Source: Candidatus Heimdallarchaeota archaeon (lineage in GTDB: Archaea > Asgardarchaeota > Heimdallarchaeia > Heimdallarchaeales > Kariarchaeaceae). From it: a DNA stretch of 6,244 nt. Shown piece by piece: positions 1-5,782 of the stretch. The stretch spans positions 1-6,244 of the forward strand of contig WAMJ01000158.1 of assembly GCA_015522385.1 (NCBI GenBank). The letters run 5' to 3'. The notes under the pieces were generated by a model. The model was not told the DNA's origin. It did not search any database and was given only the letters and a program-made list of their open reading frames with translations. Position numbers and translations under genes: made by a program. Every line of letters begins with the position of its first letter. The stretch's first letter is position 1.

Positions 1-1
1 A

Positions 2-625
2 ATCAGATTTCTGCTATTATCCTTCATGATAGTGGGAATGTACGGATTAAACACTGCTAGTGCAATTGGTTGGACAGAGGTGTACTCTGGAAGCTTTGCG
101 AATCATTTTGATAAAGAAGGTGGTTCTGGATATCATGTTGCCACTCATTCTGGGACAAATATTGAATTATACTCTAAATTCGATTGGAGAACTGGTACTG
201 CCTATTCATATTGGGATACAGACGTAAATGGAAATGGATACGTGGTTCAGCCCGGTTACTCCTACCGAGTGAAATTTAGTTTTGATGCAGTAGGGGAGAT
301 TGGATATCAAGGTAATTACATGGAAGGATACCTACGTGTCACCTATAGAGTTTACTATACTAACGGAGGGGAAGTTACTCTTGATAGCCAAACGATTTAT
401 TACCTTGGAGGGGAATATAATCGTGAAATAACTTATACATCTGGCATATTTTCTTTTGGAAGTCCAACCAATGTATATGTAGAAATCTCCTTTTACGCAC
501 GGTCAGGACTGATAAATTGGCCATATAGTTCTATTGTTGATTTTAGGATTGGTGAGAATCATCTCACTTTGAATAATTATGTTTTCGAACGTTATGAAGT
601 GGGAAACTGTAGTCCTATCTGCTAA
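2..625 (+). CDS. Secreted beta-rich protein of unknown function (5' end outside window)
   Basis: The reading frame is open to the left edge and the visible part is 207 residues. It begins with a hydrophobic stretch (IRFLLLSFMIVGMYGL) followed by NTASA and IGW, which looks like the end of a signal peptide cleaved after Ala-Ser-Ala. The ATG at 26 would cut this signal in half, so the true start probably lies before the window. The mature part is rich in Tyr, Gly, Ser, Asn and Thr with alternating polar and hydrophobic residues, typical of an extracellular beta-sandwich. It ends in CSPIC, two cysteines four positions apart at the extreme C-terminus. No catalytic motif, transmembrane anchor or known family is recognised. 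Codons are AT-rich, unlike the next gene (20 G/C of 60 bases at 121-180, against 36 of 60 at 961-1020), which suggests a lineage-specific or acquired gene. Secretion is an inference from the hydrophobic start. Confidence 0.7.
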   Translation: MRFLLLSFMIVGMYGLNTASAIGWTEVYSGSFANHFDKEGGSGYHVATHSGTNIELYSKFDWRTGTAYSYWDTDVNGNGYVVQPGYSYRVKFSFDAVGEIGYQGNYMEGYLRVTYRVYYTNGGEVTLDSQTIYYLGGEYNREITYTSGIFSFGSPTNVYVEISFYARSGLINWPYSSIVDFRIGENHLTLNNYVFERYEVGNCSPIC

Positions 626-639
626 TCATCTATTTCTAA

Positions 640-648
640 TTTAAAATA
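640..648 (+). promoter_or_regulatory. Weak candidate TATA box for the polymerase-dioxygenase pair
   Basis: TTTAAAATA lies in an AT-rich stretch of the 78-base gap after the secreted-protein gene. Archaeal transcription usually starts about 25-28 bases after the box centre, which puts it near 671 and leaves a leader of about 33 bases before the GTG at 704. A GGTGA at 684-688 could pair with 16S rRNA but lies 15 bases from that GTG, farther than usual. This is the only TATA-like element in the gap with a sensible spacing. Confidence 0.35.
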
Positions 649-698
649 ATTGAAGTCACAGGATATTGTTCAAATTTCAAGTGGGTGACATCCTCTTT

Positions 699-708
699 TT
701 CACGTGAA
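699..708 (+). repeat. CACGTG-centred palindrome over the polymerase start codon
   Basis: TTCACGTGAA is a perfect 10-base palindrome whose second half contains the proposed GTG start codon at 704. Pairing continues outward imperfectly (CTCTTTTT on the left against AAGAGAAG on the right), so an RNA hairpin with two G-U pairs and one mismatch over about 22 bases is possible. It could be a repressor site or an RNA structure hiding the start, or it could be chance. No factor is known from the sequence. Confidence 0.3.
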
Positions 709-1891
709 GAGAAGTCCTAGTGCTGAGTTTATATCAGTTTACAAGAATTCTGAATACATGAGCAACTTCGCTATCAGCACGTTCAACCTCGACGAGGATG
801 ACGAGGATAGGGAAAATGCTGTCCTTATGCATGTGGATCTGGACATGTTCTTCGCCGCAGTTGAGATCAGGCAGAATCCGCAGCTCCGAGGTAAGCCGCT
901 CATCGTCGGTAATCCTGACGCCCGAAGGACTGGGAAGGGTGTTGTGCTCACGGCTTCGTACGAGGCTCGGAAGTACGGTGTGCACTCGGGTATGCCCATG
1001 AACGAGGCACTGAAGCTCTGCCCATCAGCGGTCATCTCCAACTCAGCGAGGGAGGAGTACAAGCCGACAAGTAAGAGGATTATGACGATGTTCAAGTCGC
1101 TGGAGGTACCGATGATGCAGACCTCCATAGACGAGGCTTACGTCGACATCTCCTCCTTGGTCCGTGATTCTAAGCAGGCCTACTACCTTGCTAAGGAGTT
1201 GCAGGATCTGGTGTTCGAGAACGAGGAGATAACCATATCCATAGGCGTGGGACCCACGCTACGGGTGGCGAAGATGGCGTCGGACTACCGCAAACCAAAG
1301 GGGATAACCGTCGTCACCATGGACGGGTTGGAGCAGTTCTTCGCTGGTCTCAAGATCACAAAGATCCCTGGGATAGGAAAGGTGACCGGGAAGAAACTTA
1401 TCGAGAGAGGCTACGGGACTTGTGATACACTCTTCCACCTCACCGAGGGAGAGATTGCTTTGTTGCTGGGTGAGAATCTCGGGGGCTTTCTCTACCGGAC
1501 TCTTCACGGACTGTCCTCCAAGCGGATTAAGTTGAGGGATGGGCAAAAGTCCATTAGCCACGAATCTACCTTTAGGGGAAAACCCGGGGATATCGAGAGG
1601 TACAATGAGATAACTGACAAGCTCTTTGAGAGGACGATCTGGGCAATGAAAAAGAAGGGGTATTTAGCCCGGACTGTCACCCTCAAGATCAGGTTCAACG
1701 GATTCGACACTATCACACGTTCCCGATCACTCAGCTTCGCCACCGACAAGGAAGATATCCTCCGGGAGATAGTGGACGAGATACTTACACCGCACCTGAA
1801 TGACCCACGTGGGCTGAGGCTTATTGGAATCGGGTTCTCTCACCTTGAGAAAAGGCGTTTCGTCCAGAGAACATTGGATGACTTTTTCTGA
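704..1891 (+). CDS. dinB: DNA polymerase IV, Y-family translesion polymerase (DinB/Dpo4 type)
   Basis: Copies past damaged template bases with low fidelity. The palm and fingers hold HVDLDMFF, with metal ligand D45 and probable steric-gate F50 that excludes ribonucleotides. They also hold the TASYEARKYGV segment (Y86, R89, K90), which contacts the incoming nucleotide, and SIDEAYVD with catalytic D143 and E144. The block GPTLRVAKMASDYRKPKG (183-200) matches the family, but R187 replaces the usual lysine. The thumb carries a helix-hairpin-helix, IPGIGKVTGKKL (221-232). A little-finger domain follows from about residue 283. The C-terminus QRTLDDFF (388-395) fits a PCNA-binding PIP box. GTG at 704 is the furthest upstream start because an in-frame TGA lies at 686. 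ATG at 758 (M19) is a good alternative and ATG at 827 (M42) is less likely, since it would trim strand AVLMHVDLD. Residues 1-38 are an acidic extension absent from Dpo4 and E. coli DinB. The stop is 8 bases before the dioxygenase gene, suggesting one transcript. Confidence 0.95.
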   Translation: MKRSPSAEFISVYKNSEYMSNFAISTFNLDEDDEDRENAVLMHVDLDMFFAAVEIRQNPQLRGKPLIVGNPDARRTGKGVVLTASYEARKYGVHSGMPMNEALKLCPSAVISNSAREEYKPTSKRIMTMFKSLEVPMMQTSIDEAYVDISSLVRDSKQAYYLAKELQDLVFENEEITISIGVGPTLRVAKMASDYRKPKGITVVTMDGLEQFFAGLKITKIPGIGKVTGKKLIERGYGTCDTLFHLTEGEIALLLGENLGGFLYRTLHGLSSKRIKLRDGQKSISHESTFRGKPGDIERYNEITDKLFERTIWAMKKKGYLARTVTLKIRFNGFDTITRSRSLSFATDKEDILREIVDEILTPHLNDPRGLRLIGIGFSHLEKRRFVQRTLDDFF

Positions 1892-1899
1892 AAAGCCTT

Positions 1900-3030
1900 A
1901 TGTATCACCCCGCTCGAAGAACCTCTGTGGAAAAAAGTAAATCCCCCACATACTGGGGATACCTCAAGGTCAAGGAGCTTCTCTCACTCCAAGATGGGGT
2001 TGGTGACGGTGAGGTCTCTGCAGATGAGCTCAACTTCATTGTCATCCATCAGGTCTATGAACTCTGGTTCAAACTCGTGATACGCGATCTCAGGGATATC
2101 GTCAAGATCTTCGATTCAAACAGGGTAGACGAGCAGTTCATCCCCCTAACCGTCCGTAGATTGGACAGAATCATCACCATCTTCAAGCTCGCGAGTGACC
2201 ACTTCGAGCTCATGGAGCAAATCTCACCACAGGACTTTATCGCTTTCAGAGGAAAGCTTGGGACCGCTTCTGGTTTCCAGTCATTCCAGGTGCGACTGGT
2301 GGAATTTCTCATTGGACTGGATCCCGATGAGATGGTTCTCCTTGGAGATGCCACACCTCTTACCCACTTCCGCAACAACGCCAAGTCACTAGAGGGTGGG
2401 GAGGAGGTACTACAACTGATCGAGGAAGCACTGAACTCACCATCTCTCCTCGAGGTCATCGAGGATTGGCTGTACCGTACACCGATCAACGGTTCCTCCC
2501 CTCAAGATGCAAAGGACGCTGTCAAGGTACAGGGATTCGTCAATGAGTACATTCAGTGCTTCAGGACAGAGCAGGACAATCTGAGCGAACTCCTTATCAC
2601 CATGAGGAGTGGGAATCCCGAGAATATCAAGCAGAGGTTCGAGGAGAGCAAGGACATGATAAAGGCTTATATGAACGCAGAGGACGTTCCTCAAGAAGAC
2701 CGCCAGAGAAGGCAGAGGATCAGGGCAGCGATTCTCTTCATCGAGTCCTACAGGTCGCTCCCACTGATGTCATGGCCTCAGGTCCTCTTGGACAAGCTGA
2801 TCGAGCTGGAAGAACACCTTGTTATTTTCAGATCGAGGCACGCTAGGATGGTGGAACGGATGATCGGGAGGAGGATAGGAACCGGTGGCTCGTCTGGTGT
2901 AGACTATCTAGAGACCACGACGAAGTACAGAATATTCAAGGATCTGTGGGGTATCCGAACCATCCTCCTCCAAGCCGAAGTTATCCCTCCCTTGGACAAT
3001 CCCTCTTTTTACGACTTCGTATCAAGGTAA
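1900..3030 (+). CDS. kynA: Tryptophan 2,3-dioxygenase, long (animal-like) form
   Basis: Heme enzyme that opens the indole ring of L-tryptophan with O2 to give N-formylkynurenine, the first step of the kynurenine route to NAD or of tryptophan breakdown. It is cytosolic, with no signal or membrane segment. Family residues are all present: FIVIHQVYELWFK with F46 and distal H50, FRGKLGTASGFQS with substrate-carboxylate R117, FRSRHARMVERMIG with proximal heme ligand H314, and GTGGSSG with T328. The 376 residues match animal enzymes (about 380-406) and not short bacterial ones (about 280-300). SLLEVIEDWLYRTP (182-195) resembles the animal helical insert. The region about 196-275 is charged and helical. 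The start is ATG at 1900, 8 bases after the polymerase stop, with no promoter-like sequence or clear ribosome site between, so co-transcription is likely. GTG at 1927 is a less likely start. No other kynurenine-pathway gene is in the window. Confidence 0.95.
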   Translation: MYHPARRTSVEKSKSPTYWGYLKVKELLSLQDGVGDGEVSADELNFIVIHQVYELWFKLVIRDLRDIVKIFDSNRVDEQFIPLTVRRLDRIITIFKLASDHFELMEQISPQDFIAFRGKLGTASGFQSFQVRLVEFLIGLDPDEMVLLGDATPLTHFRNNAKSLEGGEEVLQLIEEALNSPSLLEVIEDWLYRTPINGSSPQDAKDAVKVQGFVNEYIQCFRTEQDNLSELLITMRSGNPENIKQRFEESKDMIKAYMNAEDVPQEDRQRRQRIRAAILFIESYRSLPLMSWPQVLLDKLIELEEHLVIFRSRHARMVERMIGRRIGTGGSSGVDYLETTTKYRIFKDLWGIRTILLQAEVIPPLDNPSFYDFVSR

Positions 3031-3239
3031 TGGCCAGGACTCACACTTCCTCATCGATGCAATATCTTGGAGTGCTTAAGGCTGACCAATCTCAGCAAAA
3101 AGATAATTCTATAAATTTATTCCGTATTGAACCAATAATTCCTTGGTCATTTAAATCAGTATTTTTACACATAAGTTTTCGGATAATTTATCCCTAAACT
3201 TATTGATTGGGAAGTTGGAAATATCAAAACGTCATTATG
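3031..3239. other. AT-rich intergenic gap with no convincing gene
   Basis: This gap follows the dioxygenase gene. An open frame runs through 2946-3197, but it overlaps the dioxygenase end, has no family signature and becomes AT-rich random-looking sequence, so it is not called. The stretch holds a run of five T at 3162-3166 that might end the upstream transcript, the 10-base palindrome ATAAATTTAT at 3111-3120, and a 13-base palindrome at 3181-3193 listed separately. No tRNA-like or other RNA fold is evident. Confidence 0.5.
3181..3193. repeat. 13-base palindrome upstream of the HEAT-protein promoter
   Basis: GGATAATTTATCC has two perfect 6-base arms around a single central T. It lies about 47 bases before the TATA box at 3240. 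The position and size would suit a dimeric regulator, but AT-rich gaps produce such palindromes by chance and no second copy is seen elsewhere in the window. Confidence 0.25.
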
Positions 3240-3247
3240 TTTAAAAG
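3240..3247 (+). promoter_or_regulatory. TATA box of the HEAT-repeat gene
   Basis: TTTAAAAG fits an archaeal TATA element. Its centre is about 32 bases before the ATG at 3276, so transcription would start near 3270 and give a leader of only a few bases. The lack of a ribosome-binding site before that ATG fits a leaderless or nearly leaderless message. Confidence 0.5.
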
Positions 3248-3275
3248 GTATGGCGTGTAAAGATAAGAATTGAAG

Positions 3276-3578
3276 ATGCAGGGTGAAACAAATCCCACTG
3301 GGAAAATTCACGATATCACCCAGTTAAACAAACGTCGGGCGGTTGTGATGCTTCTCGGGAATCAGTGTGATATCCCCAGCCTTGTCTCGATGCTCGAGAA
3401 GGAGGAAGACCCGAGGTTACTCCATCAGATCATTGCTACATTAGGCTCCCTCGGAAAGGTTGAGTGCATACCTCATCTCGAAAAGATGATGGAGAAAGTT
3501 CAGGATACTAAGCTCTTGGAGTCATTGGAATCTGCCATCTCCACAATCAACAAAATTTCTAGCTACGGGCAGGAGTAA
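3276..3578 (+). CDS. Small HEAT-like repeat protein
   Basis: A 100-residue, probably all-helical protein. Residues 19-90 read as HEAT-like helix pairs. One unit contains DIPSLVSMLEKEEDPRLLHQ, then IIATLGSLGKVECIPHLEKM begins the next, with the recurring pattern of Leu/Ile positions, an Asp after the first helix and a Leu-Gly at the turn seen in PBS-lyase-type HEAT repeats. Such folds are protein-binding scaffolds. No catalytic residue, membrane segment or signal is visible. The frame can be read from TTG at 3270, but ATG at 3276 is preferred because it is a standard codon and suits the TATA spacing. The first 18 residues are polar and likely flexible. The gene stands alone behind its own promoter and ends 31 bases before the phosphatase ATG at 3610. 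The partner and role are unknown. Confidence 0.75.
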   Translation: MQGETNPTGKIHDITQLNKRRAVVMLLGNQCDIPSLVSMLEKEEDPRLLHQIIATLGSLGKVECIPHLEKMMEKVQDTKLLESLESAISTINKISSYGQE

Positions 3579-3601
3579 AGTATATCAAACAAGGATATAC
3601 T
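3579..3601. promoter_or_regulatory. Inverted repeat covering the phosphatase promoter
   Basis: AGTATATC and GATATACT are perfect 8-base inverted arms separated by AAACAAG, filling most of the 31-base gap. The left arm also provides a TATA-like element (GTATATC, centre near 3583), exactly about 27 bases before the ATG at 3610, which predicts a leaderless transcript. An arm overlapping the TATA site is where an archaeal repressor would act. A hairpin at the 3' end of the upstream message is an alternative reading. Confidence 0.5.
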
Positions 3602-3609
3602 CTTTGGAC

Positions 3610-4548
3610 ATGGCTAAACTTCCGTTCAATGAAGATATCGTGAGGTCATTTGCTGAGTTCAGGATGCAACCAGGTATGGAGTGGTACACCGCTCTGTTCA
3701 ACCTGATCACCAACCTTGGATCCGAGATGGGCTATATCTTCCTCATCACGACGATCTACTGGGTGTTCTCCAAGAAGAAAGCGGTCAGGATCGCTTATGC
3801 AGTGGTGGTAAGTAGTCTCCTGAACTCCTTCCTCAAGGATATCATCCAAAATCCCCGCCCATTTGTCACATCAGGTGAAAACACACAACTGTGGGGGACA
3901 CAGGCCGAAGGATACAGTACTCCATCAGGTCATGCACAGATCAGTGGAACCTTCTGGACTACCCTTGCTTTACTTGTCCGTAAAAAGTGGATGGTTGTCT
4001 TGGCGATTGCTGCTATATTCCTTGTCGGAATAAGCCGACCGATCTTAGGAGTCCATTATGTGGAGGATGTGGTCATCGGCTGGATAATCGGGATTCTCTT
4101 GGCCCTCCTGATCCATTACCTGTGGGAACGTATCTCCATTCCTCTTCCTAAATCGGACCTCGTGTTCTCCCTCCTCCTAGCAGCTGAGACACTGGTTATG
4201 ACCATCATAATAGGAGTAATCACCTCTTTTGGTGAAGGGTATACGGGATACATCACCGTTCTGGGGATGTTCACTGGAATAGCCATTGGCGAGCGACTTG
4301 AGAAGAGAATCGGATTTGACTCCAAGGCGCCTTCTGTCATTAACGGTCTTCTCAGGGTAGTCGTGGGTATTGTGCTAGTTGCCGTTCCTCTTTTTGGATT
4401 TGACAAGATATTTGAACTCCTTGCAGAGGATCCTACATTCCTCGGATATGTTCTTAGATGGGTGCGGTACAGCTTCGTCGGTCTCTTTGCGATAGGACTG
4501 GCCCCTTGGGTCTTTGTCAAGCTCTCAATTGCCAATAAAGAGAATTAG
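3610..4548 (+). CDS. PAP2-superfamily integral membrane lipid phosphatase
   Basis: Likely removes phosphate from a lipid or isoprenoid phosphate at the membrane. All three signature motifs are intact: KDIIQNPRP (K76-x6-R83-P84), PSGH (105-108, H108) and SRPILGVHYVED (S142, R143, nucleophile H149, D153). Numbering is from the ATG at 3610. The IYW segment near residue 50 and the spacing of the motifs resemble bacterial PAP2 and sphingosine-phosphate phosphatase-like proteins. Hydrophobic helices lie near 39-55, 60-76, 112-123, 126-142 and 151-171. After the catalytic core come about 135 more residues with further membrane segments near 184-208, 213-228, 244-264 and 283-307, so the protein is longer than a minimal PAP2 domain. 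A TTG at 3604 is in frame, but ATG suits the promoter spacing. The substrate cannot be told from sequence: archaeal polyprenyl diphosphates, phosphatidate-like ether lipids or dolichyl diphosphate are candidates. Confidence 0.92.
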   Translation: MAKLPFNEDIVRSFAEFRMQPGMEWYTALFNLITNLGSEMGYIFLITTIYWVFSKKKAVRIAYAVVVSSLLNSFLKDIIQNPRPFVTSGENTQLWGTQAEGYSTPSGHAQISGTFWTTLALLVRKKWMVVLAIAAIFLVGISRPILGVHYVEDVVIGWIIGILLALLIHYLWERISIPLPKSDLVFSLLLAAETLVMTIIIGVITSFGEGYTGYITVLGMFTGIAIGERLEKRIGFDSKAPSVINGLLRVVVGIVLVAVPLFGFDKIFELLAEDPTFLGYVLRWVRYSFVGLFAIGLAPWVFVKLSIANKEN

Positions 4549-4576
4549 TCAATTCATTTAGTAGACTTCCTACCTC

Positions 4577-4584
4577 TTATATAA
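4577..4584 (+). promoter_or_regulatory. Strong archaeal TATA box for the 4605 gene
   Basis: TTATATAA is an almost ideal archaeal TATA box and is self-complementary. Its centre is about 25 bases before the GTG at 4605, so transcription should begin at or within a couple of bases of the start codon. No ribosome-binding sequence precedes that GTG, which again fits leaderless translation. This box also argues that the gene is transcribed separately from the phosphatase upstream. Confidence 0.65.
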
Positions 4585-4604
4585 GCACATTTCCCAAGTC
4601 GACT

Positions 4605-5756
4605 GTGAAGAAGGTGCCAGTTGACACCCGATACATTAACAAGTTGACTCCATACGAGCAAATCTGGCAGCACATTCAGGAGCTACAGAATTGGAGTTCA
4701 TCCTCCTGGTGGTTCTTCGTCCTCCTTCCCAAACGGGAAAACGGCTATGGACCCGGGCAGATGATGTTCACTTTCGCCTCCCGGGCGGGAGAGCTCTATG
4801 CAGTGAACCGCGTGTGGCAGAAAGGGATGGATGTTCACAGACCCATCTCCCATGAGGTCGATAGGTTCATGACCACAGCAGTCGGCTGGATCAACCACGG
4901 TAACGAGGTTCACGAGGAAATTGTCCTTCAACCTGTTGAGGCTATCCTCGATGCCTCAGGATCGATACGTGCATGGGCAGAACAGGAGAATGGAGAGATG
5001 TACGGTGGTGAGATCATCTCCAGGGGAGATAATAACCTCACGACTGATGTCTTCTTCAATGGGAAAAGGGGTCACGCTAAGTTTACAGCATGGTCCGAGA
5101 GTGACTGGGAGTATGATCAGCCCTCTATCTCAGATGTCCGCTGGAAGAAAGGTGGTGTCCACCTTGTCGCATGGAGAAAGCTGAGGTTCAAGGGTGAGTT
5201 CAAGTCACCGGAGAAGACAGAGGAAATCGAGGGTATTGGCTACTTCCAACGGGTCTGTATGAACGTCCCGATGTTCCCATGGTTCTGGAACTACACAATC
5301 TTCGAGGATGGTAGTCTGTTCTCCGCCTTCCAGCCTTACGTCGGTCCTCATGTCTTTAGAAAGGGTACATGGTTCTTTCCCAACAAGATGGAACGCGCAT
5401 TTCTCATCCCAATGTCTTCGTCCTACTTTGCTGATCACGAGAGTAAGGAAACGATAGTCTTCGAGAAGACGGTGATCAAACCTATCATTGGAAGGGGTGA
5501 ATATCCATGGTTCGAGATAAAATCAGAGAACCCAGATGGTGATTACATCCGGATCCTCTTCTCTGGATACGGGCACGCTCAATTTCTATTGGACCGCAGG
5601 ATGATTTACTCCTTGTTCGAATCTCGGTTCAACTACAACGAATACATGATCAAGATTGAAAAGATTGAGGGCAGGATCAAGGGCAAGCCCTTACCACTTG
5701 CTAGACTGGGACAGGGCTGGGGGAATATGGAGTATACGTGGGGTATTTCCCTCTAA
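4605..5756 (+). CDS. Aromatic-rich protein of unknown function, possibly lipocalin/AttH-like
   Basis: A 383-residue soluble protein with no signal peptide or membrane helix. I do not recognise the family with confidence. It is very rich in Trp, Phe and Tyr, and most of it reads as beta strands split by turns. Notable segments are SSWWFFVLLPKRENG (33-47), GYFQRVCMNVPMFPWFWNY (212-230) followed by FEDGS (233-237), and a C-terminal block with FNYNEYMIKIEKIEG (342-356) and LGQGWGNMEYTWG (368-380). The two-part layout and the GYF...W...DGS block recall lipocalin-like AttH/CrtC (carotenoid hydratase-type) proteins, which bind hydrophobic ligands, but the typical catalytic residues of CrtC cannot be assigned here. 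The start is GTG at 4605, set by the TATA box 25 bases upstream; GTG at 4614 is an alternative. Next to a lipid phosphatase and a membrane protein, a lipid-related role is possible but unproven. It ends 26 bases before the stop of a convergent gene. Confidence 0.85.
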   Translation: MKKVPVDTRYINKLTPYEQIWQHIQELQNWSSSSWWFFVLLPKRENGYGPGQMMFTFASRAGELYAVNRVWQKGMDVHRPISHEVDRFMTTAVGWINHGNEVHEEIVLQPVEAILDASGSIRAWAEQENGEMYGGEIISRGDNNLTTDVFFNGKRGHAKFTAWSESDWEYDQPSISDVRWKKGGVHLVAWRKLRFKGEFKSPEKTEEIEGIGYFQRVCMNVPMFPWFWNYTIFEDGSLFSAFQPYVGPHVFRKGTWFFPNKMERAFLIPMSSSYFADHESKETIVFEKTVIKPIIGRGEYPWFEIKSENPDGDYIRILFSGYGHAQFLLDRRMIYSLFESRFNYNEYMIKIEKIEGRIKGKPLPLARLGQGWGNMEYTWGISL

Positions 5757-5782
5757 TCTCAAACTAATGTTGCTCGCACTTC

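Noticed and set aside
734..1128. Minus-strand open frames inside the polymerase gene
   Set aside because: They lie wholly opposite a gene with clear family motifs, have no motifs of their own and follow from its GC-biased codons.
2055..2489. 144-codon minus-strand frame opposite the dioxygenase gene
   Set aside because: Ser/Arg-rich composition typical of an antisense shadow; the plus strand carries the conserved heme-enzyme residues.
2946..3197. 83-codon plus-strand frame running from the dioxygenase end into the gap
   Set aside because: It overlaps the dioxygenase C-terminus out of frame, has no recognisable domain, and its second half is low-complexity AT-rich sequence.
3031..3269. Possible small RNA or tRNA gene in the AT-rich gap
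   Set aside because: No cloverleaf arms, T-loop (GGTTCRA) or box C/D motifs were seen; only short AT palindromes are present.
4116..4535. 139-codon minus-strand frame opposite the phosphatase gene
   Set aside because: It mirrors a clearly coding PAP2 gene and has a Thr/Ser/Pro/Arg-rich shadow composition without motifs.
704..5756. One large operon or defence/mobile system spanning the plus-strand genes
   Set aside because: Gaps of 31-245 bases with separate TATA boxes break up the genes after the dioxygenase, and no nuclease, helicase, integrase, transposase or terminal repeat is present.
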